Shown here: positions 37,382 through 47,990 of the stretch, piece by piece | How positions within the stretch are numbered: position 1 is the stretch's first letter | Layout of the letters: each line of letters begins with the position of its first letter | Assembly: GCF_003838195.1 (NCBI RefSeq) | Contig: NZ_RCBY01000031.1 | Location: 1 to 49,772, forward strand | Length of the DNA: 49,772 nucleotides | Direction of reading: 5' to 3' | DNA from: Okeania hirsuta | GTDB taxonomy: Bacteria; Cyanobacteriota; Cyanobacteriia; Cyanobacteriales; Microcoleaceae | Made by a program: the position numbers and the translations under genes | Notes under the pieces: generated by a model | Seen by the model: the letters and a program-made list of their open reading frames with translations, nothing else | What the model was told of the DNA's origin: nothing | The model's database searches: none

Positions 37382-37811
37382 ATCTTTATCAGTTATCAGT
37401 TACCAATTATCAGTTATTAGTTATCAGTACCTACTACTAAAGCAGAGGGACTATATCTAATAGGGATTAACTGCCATTAACCCCTACAGGTGGTTTATAT
37501 TTTCATATTTTGCGTAACTCCCGATCCTTTTAAAAGGAAGGAAAGGTCTGAGACCTTATTTCTTGGACAAAAGTTAAAAATATTAATTCCGACTTCTATT
37601 AAGTCAGATTAATTAATCATCATATAGGAGGATTATATAATTAATTAAATTAACAATTAATCATTCCCTATTCTTTTTTTCAGAGTATTTAAAACTCATC
37701 ATTTAAATGCCCAAATATAAAATTGGTCTGTATATCATAACACTACAACTATACTCACCCTTAAAATACTGTGAATTAACCCTTAATTGTCAAACAAATA
37801 AATATAAATCT
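37382..37811. other. Intergenic upstream of carB
   Basis: Contains TTATCAGTTA-type repeats (about 37388-37430) and a CCTTTTAAAAGGAAGG palindromic patch (about 37526-37541). A carB promoter must lie here. The open frame extending upstream of the carB start (37707-37811) is not conserved-looking coding sequence. Confidence 0.4.
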
Positions 37812-40800
37812 ATGCCGCGTCGCCAAGATATACGCAAAATTCTACTTGTTGGTTCTGGTCCGATTGTAATTGGCCAAGCTTGTGAATTTGATTATAGTGG
37901 TACACAAGCTTGTAAAGCTCTTAGAGAAGAAGGATTTGAGGTTGTGCTGGTCAACTCCAATCCAGCTACAATTATGACAGACCCAGAAATTGCCGAATGT
38001 ACTTACATCGAACCCCTGACTCCTGAACTTGTAGAAAAAGTCATTGCCAAAGAACGACCAGATGCTCTCCTACCCACAATGGGCGGTCAGACAGCTTTAA
38101 ATATATCAGTATCTTTGGCCAAAAATGGTACTTTAGCTAAGTATGGTGTTGAGTTAATCGGGGCTAAACTACCAGCAATTGAAATGGCCGAAGACCGACT
38201 GCTATTCAAGGAAGCAATGGCTCGAATTGGTATTCCGGTTTGTCCATCGGGTATTGCTAGCAACTGGGAAGAGGCAAAAGCGATCGCTAATGAAATTGGT
38301 ACTTATCCCCTAATTATTCGCCCTGCTTTCACACTGGGAGGGACAGGAGGAGGTATTGCTTACAATCAGGAAGAATACGAAGTAATGGCACAAGCAGGGA
38401 TAGATGCTAGTCCAGTATCTCAAATCCTAGTGGAAAAATCGTTGATTGGTTGGAAAGAATATGAATTGGAGGTAATGCGAGACTTAGCAGATAATGTAGT
38501 AATTATCTGTTCGATCGAAAATATTGACCCGATGGGTGTACATACTGGAGACTCAATCACTGTTGCTCCAGCTCAAACGTTAACGGATAAGGAATATCAA
38601 CGACTGCGAGATGCTTCGATTAAAATTATCCGGGAAATAGGGGTGGAAACTGGGGGTTCCAATATTCAATTTGCAGTCAACCCAGTAAATGGAGATGTGA
38701 TTGTGATTGAAATGAACCCACGGGTGAGTCGCTCTTCAGCTTTGGCGTCAAAAGCTACTGGTTTTCCTATTGCTAAAATGGCAGCAAAATTAGCAGTGGG
38801 TTACACCTTAGATGAAATTCCTAATGATATTACTAAAAAGACACCAGCTAGTTTTGAACCAACTATAGATTATGTTGTCACGAAAATTCCTAGGTTTGCT
38901 TTTGAGAAATTTCCCGGTTCCCAAGCAGTGCTGACTACTCAAATGAAGTCGGTGGGAGAAGCAATGGCAATAGGTAGGACATTCCAGGAGTCGTTTCAGA
39001 AAGCATTGCGGTCTTTGGAAACAGGTAGGGCAGGTTTTGGTAGCGATCGCTGGGAAAAGTTACCCAGTTTAGAACAAGTACGCTCCGGGTTACGCACACC
39101 TAACCCAGAGAGAATGTTTACAGTACGTCATGCTTTGTTACTGGGAATGACTGTAGAAGAAATATATGAGTTGACGGGAATTGATATTTGGTTTCTGGAT
39201 AAGATGCGGGAGTTGACCGATACAGAAAAATTGATTAAGCGCACTCCGCTCAACGAATTAACAAAAGAGCAGATGTGGGATATTAAACGGCAAGGTTTTA
39301 GCGATAGCCAAATTGCATATTGTAGTAAGACTGATGAGGATGAGGTCAGAAGTTATCGGTTGAGTTTGGGTATTAAACCTGCTTATAAAACGGTGGATAC
39401 TTGTGCAGCAGAATTTGAAGCACTGACACCTTACTATTATTCTACTTATGAAGAAGAGTCAGAAGTTTTGCCTTCTGAAAAACGGAAAGTAATGATTCTG
39501 GGAGGGGGACCTAACCGCATTGGTCAGGGAATAGAATTTGATTATTGTTGTTGTCATGCTAGTTATGCTCTGGGAGAAGATGGGTTTGAAACAATTATGG
39601 TTAACTCTAATCCCGAAACTGTTTCGACTGACTATGATACGAGCGATCGCCTTTATTTTGAACCTTTAACTAAAGAAGATGTACTAAATATTATTGAGGC
39701 GGAAAACCCGGAAGGAATTATCGTTCAGTTTGGCGGACAAACACCTCTGAAGTTAGCGGTTCCTCTGCAAAAATATTTAGAGCAAACAGAAACTAAAACA
39801 AAAATTTGGGGAACTTCCCCAGACTCTATCGATACCGCAGAAGACCGAGAAAGGTTTGAGCAGATTTTGCGAGATTTAGATATTCGTCAAGCTGCTAACG
39901 GTCTCGCCCGCAGTTTTGAGGATGCGTTGGAGGTGGCGCAGAAAATAGGTTATCCGGTAGTAGTGCGACCATCCTATGTTTTGGGAGGCAGGGCAATGGA
40001 AATTGTTTATTCTGACCAAGAGTTAGAGCGTTATATGAAGTTTGCGGTACAGGTGGAACCGGAACATCCGATTTTGATTGACAAGTTCCTAGAAAATGCG
40101 ATTGAAGTGGATGTGGATGCCATTGCAGATAGTACTGGTCAGGTGGTTATTGGTGGAATAATGGAACATATTGAAGAGGCAGGTATTCACTCTGGTGACT
40201 CTGCTTGTTCTATTCCTTATCAAACTTTAGCTCCTGCTGCAGTGGAAACAATTCGTAAATGGACTGTTGCTCTGGCAAAAGCGTTGAATGTTATCGGGTT
40301 GATGAATATTCAGTTTGCGGTGCAAGGGGAAACAGTATATATTTTGGAGGCAAACCCCCGTGCGTCGCGAACAGTACCTTTTGTGTCTAAGGCAATAGGA
40401 ACACCCTTGGCAAAAATGGCATCGCGAGTCATGTCTGGAAAAAAGTTAGAGGAATTGGGTTTTGTGGAGGAACAGATACCCGAACACGTTTCTGTGAAAG
40501 AGGCGGTGTTACCGTTTGCGAAATTCCCCGGTACAGACACAATATTAGGACCGGAAATGCGCTCTACTGGAGAAGCGATGGGTATTGATGTTGACTTTGG
40601 TAAAGCTTTTGCCAAAGCACAGTTATCCGCAGGGCAAAAATTACCTTTAGAGGGTACAGTGTTTGTGTCGATGAGCGATCGCCATAAAGAAGCAGTTGTG
40701 CCAGTGGTTAAGGACTTGATTGAGTTGGGTTTGAAAGTGATAGCTACTGAGGGAACTCGGAAGGTATTGTGTTTGCATGGTTTGGATGTGGGGTTGATGT

Positions 40801-41042
40801 TGAAGTTGCATGAAGGGCGACCAAATGTTTTGGATGGGATTAAAAATGGAGAAATTCAGTTGATTATTACGACTCCTTCTGGGGAGGAAGCGCGTGCTGA
40901 TGGGATTAAAATTCGGCGGAGTTCGTTAGATTATAAGGTGCCATTAATTACGACTATTGCTGGTGCGAAAGCAACGGCGGCGGCGATTCGAGCGTTGAAG
41001 TCTGAAGTGTTGGAAGTGAAGGCGATGCAGGATTATTATTGA
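37812..41042 (+). CDS. carB: Carbamoyl-phosphate synthase large subunit
   Basis: Makes carbamoyl phosphate from ammonia (delivered by CarA), bicarbonate and two ATP, for arginine and pyrimidine synthesis. 1076 aa, the normal length, with two ATP-grasp halves: [20 protein letters not shown] (start of half one) and [20 protein letters not shown] (start of half two). Each has [15 protein letters not shown] or [15 protein letters not shown] as its metal and phosphate-binding segment. A C-terminal allosteric MGS-like domain follows. The frame extends 35 codons upstream to 37707, but [20 protein letters not shown] at 37812 is the family start. carA is not adjacent. Confidence 0.97.
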   Translation: MPRRQDIRKILLVGSGPIVIGQACEFDYSGTQACKALREEGFEVVLVNSNPATIMTDPEIAECTYIEPLTPELVEKVIAKERPDALLPTMGGQTALNISVSLAKNGTLAKYGVELIGAKLPAIEMAEDRLLFKEAMARIGIPVCPSGIASNWEEAKAIANEIGTYPLIIRPAFTLGGTGGGIAYNQEEYEVMAQAGIDASPVSQILVEKSLIGWKEYELEVMRDLADNVVIICSIENIDPMGVHTGDSITVAPAQTLTDKEYQRLRDASIKIIREIGVETGGSNIQFAVNPVNGDVIVIEMNPRVSRSSALASKATGFPIAKMAAKLAVGYTLDEIPNDITKKTPASFEPTIDYVVTKIPRFAFEKFPGSQAVLTTQMKSVGEAMAIGRTFQESFQKALRSLETGRAGFGSDRWEKLPSLEQVRSGLRTPNPERMFTVRHALLLGMTVEEIYELTGIDIWFLDKMRELTDTEKLIKRTPLNELTKEQMWDIKRQGFSDSQIAYCSKTDEDEVRSYRLSLGIKPAYKTVDTCAAEFEALTPYYYSTYEEESEVLPSEKRKVMILGGGPNRIGQGIEFDYCCCHASYALGEDGFETIMVNSNPETVSTDYDTSDRLYFEPLTKEDVLNIIEAENPEGIIVQFGGQTPLKLAVPLQKYLEQTETKTKIWGTSPDSIDTAEDRERFEQILRDLDIRQAANGLARSFEDALEVAQKIGYPVVVRPSYVLGGRAMEIVYSDQELERYMKFAVQVEPEHPILIDKFLENAIEVDVDAIADSTGQVVIGGIMEHIEEAGIHSGDSACSIPYQTLAPAAVETIRKWTVALAKALNVIGLMNIQFAVQGETVYILEANPRASRTVPFVSKAIGTPLAKMASRVMSGKKLEELGFVEEQIPEHVSVKEAVLPFAKFPGTDTILGPEMRSTGEAMGIDVDFGKAFAKAQLSAGQKLPLEGTVFVSMSDRHKEAVVPVVKDLIELGLKVIATEGTRKVLCLHGLDVGLMLKLHEGRPNVLDGIKNGEIQLIITTPSGEEARADGIKIRRSSLDYKVPLITTIAGAKATAAAIRALKSEVLEVKAMQDYY

Positions 41043-42059
41043 AGAAGGAGTCAGCATACAGGAGTCAGGAGTCAGAATGAAAGAAGGAGTCAGCATACAG
41101 GAGTTAGGAGACAGTAGTATAACCTAACCCCCCAACCCCCTTCCCTTGTAGGGAAGGGGGAGAATATTCCAAAAGCAGGAGAGGGGTTGGGGGAGAGGTC
41201 TTAATTTTACAACCAACAGTCAACCCCGTAGGGATGTTTCATGGAACGTCCCTACATTTTTCAAAAAGATTCTTATAAAAAAGTAGTGGTACTTAGACAT
41301 TTTATGGTCTAAAAATGGCTTATAGTCAGTCTAGATCAGGGAATTTTGAGCCTATTTTCTACTTCTGTTTTGTGTAAGTCTCACTAATTATAGCAATGTG
41401 CGCTGGCATATTTACAAATTACAAGAGGTTTCCAATAGCTAAAAGTCTTGTATTATCGGTCTTTTATTCCCCCTGTTGCCTGTTGCCTGTTGCCTGCGCA
41501 CAGCGCTATATTTGTGCCTACCTATTTCATTAACTTTAGCTAACAGTTAACTAATAAAGAGGGAGCAAAGTTTAATTTATCACCCCCTCAACTTTTTACT
41601 TCCCTTTGCGATCGCTACTTTCATGCCACAAAGTTGCTATAAATTGAAAATTTCCGTAGTAACGCACCTAGCGATCGCTCTGTTAATCTACAACTCCAAA
41701 TAAAATTCCACTATCTTGAGAATATTTTTTATACAAAGTTTTATTATATCACTTCCAGCCTTTTTAGATGTACTAACCAATAAAAATTTCTATAATTTAT
41801 CTGAAGCCGTAATAAGACTATTATTTAAGCATAATATCCGGAAAACTTAGTCTAGCTTAATCAAAACTTTATAAGTACTGTTGCCATAGCTATACACCTC
41901 AAGCCTTTATCTAGTAGTTAATTCCACTAATTTTAACTACTAAAAACACCGTAGATGAAATTAAAGATTCTGTAAAATTAGACAAAAAGGGTTGCGAAAA
42001 TTTCGGGGGGGGGTAGATTAATGTTGTAGGCAATAAATCTTAACTCAGGAAATTTAATC
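41043..42059. other. Long intergenic region between carB and the PEP-CTERM gene
   Basis: Direct repeats of GAAGGAGTCAGCATACAGGAGT just after carB (41043-41105), a GGGAAGGGGG/GAGAGGGGTTGGGGGAG block (about 41150-41198), a hairpin GTAGGGA...TCCCTAC (41228-41255), and a CTGTTGC heptamer run (about 41474-41495). Two GCGATCGC octamers occur. No gene seen. Confidence 0.5.
42005..42013 (+). repeat. G9 homopolymer upstream of the PEP-CTERM gene
   Basis: Nine consecutive G residues 46 bp before the ATG at 42060, in a very AT-rich leader. Such tracts can change length by slippage. It may sit in or near the promoter or leader. Confidence 0.6.
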
Positions 42060-43091
42060 ATGTTGAAAAAGCTTTCAAATGTTAAACAACTATCAGTAGC
42101 CACAGCAACAGTAGGCTTAATGACTTTAGGTGCCACTGTCGCTCATACCCAAGCGGCTAATGCTGCTGCCATTATTAGTAATGGAGTTATTCAAATTGGA
42201 GTTAACGATGAGGGACATTTGAATATACCTGGAGGTACTCCTTCTAGTGGAGTAGGAACAACAACTGTCGGTTTACGATTTCTTCCTACCGGTGCAGAAT
42301 TTACTGCCCCTGGTTTGATAGCTGAGGGGTGGGGTGTTGCTGATGCTGCATCTGGTCTCACTGGTTATGCTAACGTTGATATTGATGGTGTTCAAAACCT
42401 GGATTTAGTAAGTTTTACTGCTACTTCAACTACAGCTACTTCAGTAGTATCAATTGATGATGTTTTTCTAGTCACTCATGATTACAAACCTTCTAGCGAA
42501 ACTCCTTTCTTATATGATGTAGAGGTAACTATCGAGAACATTAGTAGTTCTTCAGTGGATGATGTTCGCTATCGGCGCGTTATGGATTGGGACATTGAAC
42601 CTACTGCTTTTCGTGAATTTGTAACTATTCAAGGAACAGAGGAAGCAACTAATGTACTATTTGCTAGTGATGATGGGTTTGCTAGTGCTAATCCCTTATC
42701 TAGCCGATCTTCGAGATTATTCACAGGAGATGCAGTTGATAGTGGTCCTAGCGATCATGGTGCTTTGTTTGATTTTGGATTTGGCTCACTAGGTAGTGGA
42801 GATTCCAAGAGCTTTAATATCTTTTATGGAGGTGCATTCACAGAAGTTGAGGCATTGGCAGCATTAGGTGCTGTAGGTGCGGAAGTTTATTCTCTGGGTC
42901 AAGCAGATGTGCCAGGAGGAGCTGACATAGGAAGTCCTAATACAGGTATCTTTGCTTTCTCTGGAGTTGGTGGTGTCTCTATGACTGAAACTCCTACTGA
43001 AACTCCAGAACCTGTTTCTATACTAGCCTTACTAACTTTAGGTGCTTTAGGTACAACTTCCCTGAAACGCAGACAAAAAGAAGAAAAGTAG
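42060..43091 (+). CDS. PEP-CTERM sorted extracellular protein
   Basis: 343 aa. An N-terminal signal peptide (basic start MLKKLSNVKQ, hydrophobic VATATVGLMTLGATVA, Ala-rich end near residue 36) is followed by a large beta-rich, Gly/Ser/Thr/Asp-rich domain without recognisable catalytic motif. A PEP-CTERM tail ends the protein: PEPVSILALLTLGALG then TTSLKRRQ, that is PEP motif, hydrophobic helix and basic end. The family is cut and sorted by an exosortase, which is not in the window. AGGAAA lies about nine bases before the ATG. Likely a surface or matrix protein; function otherwise unknown. The G9 tract lies in its leader. Confidence 0.85.
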   Translation: MLKKLSNVKQLSVATATVGLMTLGATVAHTQAANAAAIISNGVIQIGVNDEGHLNIPGGTPSSGVGTTTVGLRFLPTGAEFTAPGLIAEGWGVADAASGLTGYANVDIDGVQNLDLVSFTATSTTATSVVSIDDVFLVTHDYKPSSETPFLYDVEVTIENISSSSVDDVRYRRVMDWDIEPTAFREFVTIQGTEEATNVLFASDDGFASANPLSSRSSRLFTGDAVDSGPSDHGALFDFGFGSLGSGDSKSFNIFYGGAFTEVEALAALGAVGAEVYSLGQADVPGGADIGSPNTGIFAFSGVGGVSMTETPTETPEPVSILALLTLGALGTTSLKRRQKEEK

Positions 43092-43457
43092 GTTCACAGG
43101 TCTAATTTCTGGCAAACCTACCTCAATTTTAAAAGCTAACTATAAGTATAATCGAAATATTCGATTCTGAGAAGATGCAACCAAAAAATATGAGGTTGTG
43201 TCTCTCAACTTTTTCATGTAATATTTTGTCCAGCAAAACAATTGTCATTGCCAGCGACAGCATTTGCAGAGCATTCCGTCAGGAAAGCAATCTCCAGAAC
43301 TCAGGGATGACTATGCTAAAAACTGCTCCGCTAAATCTTCATAAATCACTATCTGATCGAAATTCATACCAAATCCAATTACTATAGACTACAATATTTT
43401 ATTGATAAAACCTTAATATATATGAATTTTAGCTTACTTATTTATGGTCTAGTTGAC
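43092..43457. other. Intergenic, nothing recognised
   Basis: AT-rich. Includes GCATTTGCAGAGCATTCCG, similar to GTTTGCGCAGCATTCCGCC near 26651, but no bounded repeat or gene. Confidence 0.35.
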
Positions 43458-43485
43458 TACTCCCCGGACTTAAGTCACGGGGATT

Positions 43486-44888
43486 CTAAGCAGATACTAC
43501 GCAACAGGATAAATCCGTGTTGCTCCGTTTCTTCTTAGCTGACCAAAGATATATTCTTTGGGGACAAGTCAAAATGCCCCTACACAGTCGGCTTAAGTTT
43601 AACCCTAGCTTTCTGCTTACTTTTGTGATTATATTTGCAGCCCCATTACAGTCTGCATTAATACACCAATTATTGCCTGTTCTATACAAACCACGCTGTC
43701 TTGATGCAGTCGCTCATGGGGGAAACCCCCAAGACCGCGCTGCATCGCTTTATTCTCTTTCCTGACGGTTTCCAATTATTGGGTTTCTCACCATAATTAG
43801 GTAGATTGTCACCATCTAAAAATGAAGCAATACTTGTATAACTTTCCTCAGTTTCTATAAATCTAATCCCATACTCTTCACATAATTGAGCTATTCTTTC
43901 CTTGAGTCTAGCTGTCGGAATTGGTACAAATTCTGAATTACTTTTCTTTCCTAATTCTATTTGATTTTTCTGACCTTTATTCCAGCCAAATACAATTGTA
44001 CCAATATGATTTTTTAAACAATGATTAATCACTATCCTGGCTGCTTTATTAATTCCATCACGGATTTGGCGGTTACGCTTTTCTGTAATGGCAGCTAGTT
44101 TATTTGACCAAAATCCAGTCGGTTGATTTTCTTTAATAGTTGATACTTGTTTGTTGTACCAACGATTCATTGATTTAATCTGTTTCCCATCTACAATTAA
44201 GCTAGTATTTACATTGGATACACAGGTCAACCAATTATTTAAACCATGGTCAATTCCTAATACATTTTCTTGATTTAATTGAGGTTTAACTATTACTTCT
44301 CTTTCATAAACAAATTCCCAATAAAAACATCTGTTTCTCGGTAATATTCTCAGTTCTTTGAGAGTAGAGAATGCTAGATTACTAGGCATTGGAATTAAAA
44401 AGCTATCTACTCCAAACCAGCGTTTACAGGTATTCTAAGCGTGGTATTCTAATTTGATTATCTTTAAGTTTTAATGCTTGCTTAGGGTAACTTACTGTAG
44501 CCATTCCCCCTTTTTTTCTATAGTTAGGAATCCTTGGTCTGTCTGAGATTTTACCTTCATTATAGGCAATAATAAGACCATAATAAGACCTAAATGATTC
44601 AGCTACAGTTCTCAATGTTTGTTGTGCTGCTTGAGAATATAAAACTTTGTAATGATAGTTCCTTTTATAGACCTTTTCCAAGTCAAACTTGCCAATACCA
44701 ATCCTGGCTTTAAAATATAATTGCCGACCATAGTATATGCCCATGTTAGTTAGTTTGTGAGACTGTTCGCACAAGAATGTTAAAATGGGAATTAATTCAG
44801 GATTTTTACCTACTAAAACTTGCTGACAACAGTACATTTGAAACGGGCAGACCGAACAGTTATTGTAGGTAATAATAACACAGGACAA
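43486..44888 (-). pseudogene. tnpB: RNA-guided nuclease TnpB (OrfB), broken in three frames
   Basis: Three successive minus-strand frames cover one TnpB. Part one (44424-44888) is the N-terminal region ending GNKYP-like KQALKLKDNQIRIPRL. Part two (from about 44430 to 43682) reads KRWFGVDSFLIPMPSNLAF and carries RuvC aspartate in LGIDHGLNNW and glutamate in RFIETEESYTS. Part three (43486 to about 43700) has NADCNGAANI with the last RuvC aspartate. The first shift is at about 44424-44434. The second coincides with a 50-bp palindromic repeat at about 43696-43749 inserted before RGLYRTGNNW. All three acidic residues survive, but no single protein can be made. The start is uncertain (TTG at 44888 or a later ATG). 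Confidence 0.85.
43696..43749. repeat. Palindromic repeat inserted in tnpB
   Basis: Nested palindromes: GATGCAG (43703-43709) with CTGCATC (43740-43746), GTCTTG with CAAGAC, and a tight hairpin GGGGG AAA CCCCC (43718-43730). It interrupts tnpB just before its last RuvC block. The form is that of small REP-like elements in filamentous cyanobacteria (from memory). Confidence 0.65.
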
Positions 44889-44950
44889 CTAAAGTTGTCT
44901 AGTCTAAGCGACTCGCTTGTTTTCATCCCCCGGTTAAAACACGGGGGCCT

Positions 44951-45198
44951 TCAACGTCGCTTTTCGGTAAACTGGATTTGGTATCAATCCGTTTTTTTGA
45001 TTGGTTAACTGAAAACAGGGACATATTTGCCAGTCATAAAGAGAGTTTAGGCTATATTAAAGATCTAAAAATTGTGTAAGTCCCCTCTGAGGGTGACAAG
45101 CACTTCAAAACTATTGTTTGATCAGGGTTTCAAGGATATCCATATATCGCCATTAGGACCGCGATTGCCTTCATTTATCGCAAATACATTACCCTGTG
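44951..45198. other. Spacer between the tnpB element and cbiET
   Basis: No gene. Short frames with stops only. Confidence 0.35.
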
Positions 45199-46455
45199 CT
45201 AACTACTAATAATCATAATATTCACTGGATTGAGTGGAGTAAAGCGAGTTAAATTAGCTATAGGTATAGATCGAGATAACTGTACTTGCAAAAGACGATA
45301 ATTCCAACTCCGATCGCTCTTTTTTCTTTCCTCTGCCCAACTTAAAGCAGTATGCAAATTTTCCAAACTGGTAAATGCTAATACTATCATTCCTCCAGGT
45401 AACATCCTCATCCCACAAACTCCCAGAATCTTCCTAAGTTTACCACTACTACCCCCAATAAAAATTCTATGGGGAGGGCGCAGGTGATGCAAAATATCTG
45501 GAGCATTACCATGAATAGAAACTACATTGTTAACCTGAAAGCGACGGCAGTTTTCTTCAATTAAACTTGTTCCAGCAGCAGTTTTTTCAATTGCATATAT
45601 TGTAGAATCACTAAAAAGGCGAGCAATTTCAACTGAAACAGAGCCACTACCAGCACCAATATCCCAAATAATTTGTCCTGGTTGCAAACCCAACTCAGCC
45701 AAAATTAAAACCCGTACTTCCCGTTTCGTCATTAACCCTGGGCGGTCATCGTAAGTAAAAAAATAATTATCTGGTATCCCCAACCAAGGCAAATTAGCTA
45801 AATTTACAGATTGATTAGCTAATTTAGATTGACGTAATAATACCACTACATTTAACGGAGCAAATATTTCTTGTTTTGCTTCATCTATAGACCATTGTTG
45901 AACTCGTTCATCCTCACTACCTATATTTTCACAGACCCAAAAATGATAGTCAATTGGTAAATCTAAACTTAATAACAAACTAGCGATCGCCTTTGGTGTA
46001 TGAGTATGGTCTGTTAACACTGCTATTTTCTCAATTCCCTGCTGCAGTGCTTGAATCAACTCATCCATTGAGCGACCATGAACGCTAATTATTTTAGCAT
46101 CTTGCCAAGGAATTTTAAGGCGACTAAAAGCTAATTGTACCGAACTCAGATGCGGATAAAACCTTAATTTTTCTGGCGGAAAATGAGTTACTAATAGTCG
46201 CCCTAAGCCAAAAAATAAAGGGTCTCCTGAAGTTAAAACTACGATACAACTGTTGGGGATATCTAAATGCTGTCGTATTTCTACAATTGTCTCAAGTATA
46301 TCTTCCAGTACAATAATTTCGGCAGAATGATTAGGGAAATAACGGAGATGGCGATCGCTTCCTACTAACACAGTCGCCCTTTCAACAATTTTCCGCACTG
46401 ACTCATTTAGTCCAACAACTCCATCTAAACCTATGCCAATAACATTTATACTCAC
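45199..46455 (-). CDS. cobL: Precorrin-6Y C5,15-methyltransferase (decarboxylating), fused CbiE-CbiT
   Basis: Methylates C5 and C15 of the corrin ring and decarboxylates the acetate side chain in cobalamin (or pseudocobalamin) synthesis. 418 aa. The CbiE-like half (1-200) has GIGLDGVVGLNESVRKIVER and SGDPLFFGLGRLL. The CbiT-like half (about 220-418) has the SAM loop IWDIGAGSGSVSVEIARL and IFIGGSSGKLRKIL. Also known as CbiET. The ATG at 46455 gives MSINVIGIGLDG, right at the start of the fold. No other cobalamin gene is adjacent and no cobalamin riboswitch is seen upstream. Confidence 0.95.
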   Translation of the reverse strand: MSINVIGIGLDGVVGLNESVRKIVERATVLVGSDRHLRYFPNHSAEIIVLEDILETIVEIRQHLDIPNSCIVVLTSGDPLFFGLGRLLVTHFPPEKLRFYPHLSSVQLAFSRLKIPWQDAKIISVHGRSMDELIQALQQGIEKIAVLTDHTHTPKAIASLLLSLDLPIDYHFWVCENIGSEDERVQQWSIDEAKQEIFAPLNVVVLLRQSKLANQSVNLANLPWLGIPDNYFFTYDDRPGLMTKREVRVLILAELGLQPGQIIWDIGAGSGSVSVEIARLFSDSTIYAIEKTAAGTSLIEENCRRFQVNNVVSIHGNAPDILHHLRPPHRIFIGGSSGKLRKILGVCGMRMLPGGMIVLAFTSLENLHTALSWAEERKKSDRSWNYRLLQVQLSRSIPIANLTRFTPLNPVNIMIISS

Positions 46456-46920
46456 GATAATTTATAGCTATATCAGTAGTCAGTAGTCCGTAGGAATTAT
46501 ATAAAAGGCGCTGCTGAACTCAGGGGTGAATCTTTGCAAAAAAGGTAACACATCTTTGTATACTTCCTTCTTTTTCTAAAACTATAATTCCAATGCGCAA
46601 ATATGTAACGCCCTCCACACTCCCCACACTAATTCATCCCGCAAATATGCAACGCCATATAAAATACTCCAAATACAATTTTTCAACTCTGCCCTTAAGG
46701 ACAAGTTACGATCAAAATTCTAACTTATCAAGTCAAAAAATGGCGTTGGTGAATCAACATCAGAATTAAGATATTTGGACTAACCGTAATCAACATCAGA
46801 ATTATGAATACCCCTTTCATTACTTGCTCCCAAACAACCCGTAAACGAAATAATCTGTAGGGACTTTGAATACAAAGTCCCTACCTATTCCCTATTCCCT
46901 ATATTATTTCTGGCCTAATT
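46456..46920. other. Intergenic with hairpin GTAGGGACTTTG/CAAAGTCCCTAC
   Basis: A perfect 12-bp stem with loop AATA at 46857-46884; a relative is at 41228-41255. GGCGCTGCTGAA near 46507 and ATGGCGTTGGTGAATCAAC near 46739 resemble GGCGTTGCTGA repeat ends, and AATCAACATCAGAATTA is duplicated (about 46752 and 46789). No gene. Confidence 0.5.
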
Positions 46921-47177
<257 letters not shown>

Positions 47178-47180
<3 letters not shown>

Positions 47181-47957
47181 CAAATCTACAACAGGCCAAT
47201 CTGGTTGTCGATAATACCGTACCATATTATCAAACTTTCGGAGTTCTCCCCGATGCAATAACATTTCTGAATTGCTTTCCAACCATTGATTATTTAATTC
47301 TAAAATCCCATCTCCCACAGCAGCAGTATCTAAATCTGATGGAATTTCCCCAAAATATCCCAAGGTAATATGAGCAGTAAAGTGATATTGCTGTTCAATA
47401 CCTAAAGCAATGAAATTAGGATTTTGATAAATTGACCGACGTAGTTGTAGAATCCGATCATAAGAACTTTCATCTTTTGGGACGAGACAAACACCAATAG
47501 CTCTAGTCATTACTACAATTCCTAAAACTTGCCAGCGGGCTTGATGGCCATTTTTGGCAATAGATAACTCTTGAAAACTTTCAGCAATACAAGAGCGTAG
47601 TTTTTCTTCAAATTGAGGATTACTTTGACTAGCATTTAGAAAGGCACTTTCCCAAATTAAATCAGCTAAGGTTAAATGAAAACTATTGCCAGGCACGGGA
47701 ATCATTAAATTAGTTCCCAATAGTTCTACCAATAGTTGTTGAGATTGTTGCAAATACTGATAAAAGTTGCCGTTTTGCGAGTCTTCTTCCCCCGGTGGAG
47801 TAATCACAGAATAGCCAGGAAAATTATTAGCCTCAATTTGGCCATCCAGTTTAGTGAATTTCGGAGACTGTTGGATATATTCCAACTGAGATTTGTAACT
47901 TGATAGCAAGGTTGTCTGTGCTACTCGGTTAATGTAGTCCTGATATGTATCGTCCAA
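47178..47957 (-). CDS. 2H-phosphoesterase-like protein (DUF1868 type)
   Basis: 259 aa with two short His-x-Thr motifs, SFHLTLADL (about 125) and FTAHITLGYFG (about 210). They mark the 2H phosphoesterase fold shared with RNA ligase/cyclic phosphodiesterases. VITPPGEEDSQNGNFYQYLQ fits DUF1868 proteins. The substrate, probably a 2',3'-cyclic nucleotide or RNA end, is unknown. The start is TTG at 47957 with AAGGGG about eight bases upstream; no nearby ATG would keep the conserved N-terminus. It is divergent from holA with 33 bp between the starts. The stop codon is supplied by a repeat element. Confidence 0.8.
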
Positions 47958-47990
47958 TCTTAATCGCCCCTTATCAAAAAATAGCTTCTT

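Larger units (their letters stand above)
43458..44950 (-). mobile_element. IS200/IS605-type element carrying only tnpB (decayed)
   Basis: Both ends bear subterminal hairpins: CCCCG GACTTAAGTCA CGGGG at 43462-43482 and CCCCCG GTTAAAACA CGGGGG at 44927-44947. The tnpB pseudogene lies between them. No tnpA is present, so it moved, if at all, with a TnpA supplied elsewhere. The 43458-43700 end, covering the tnpB 3' codons and terminal hairpin, is where the guide (omega/re) RNA of such elements is normally made. Exact boundaries are uncertain. Confidence 0.75.

Noticed and set aside
40310-40615. 101-codon minus-strand frame
   Set aside because: Antisense to conserved carB coding sequence.
46456-46520. 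Cobalamin riboswitch upstream of cbiET
   Set aside because: The conserved B12-box-like sequence is not present, and the leader before the ATG is AT-rich without the expected stems.
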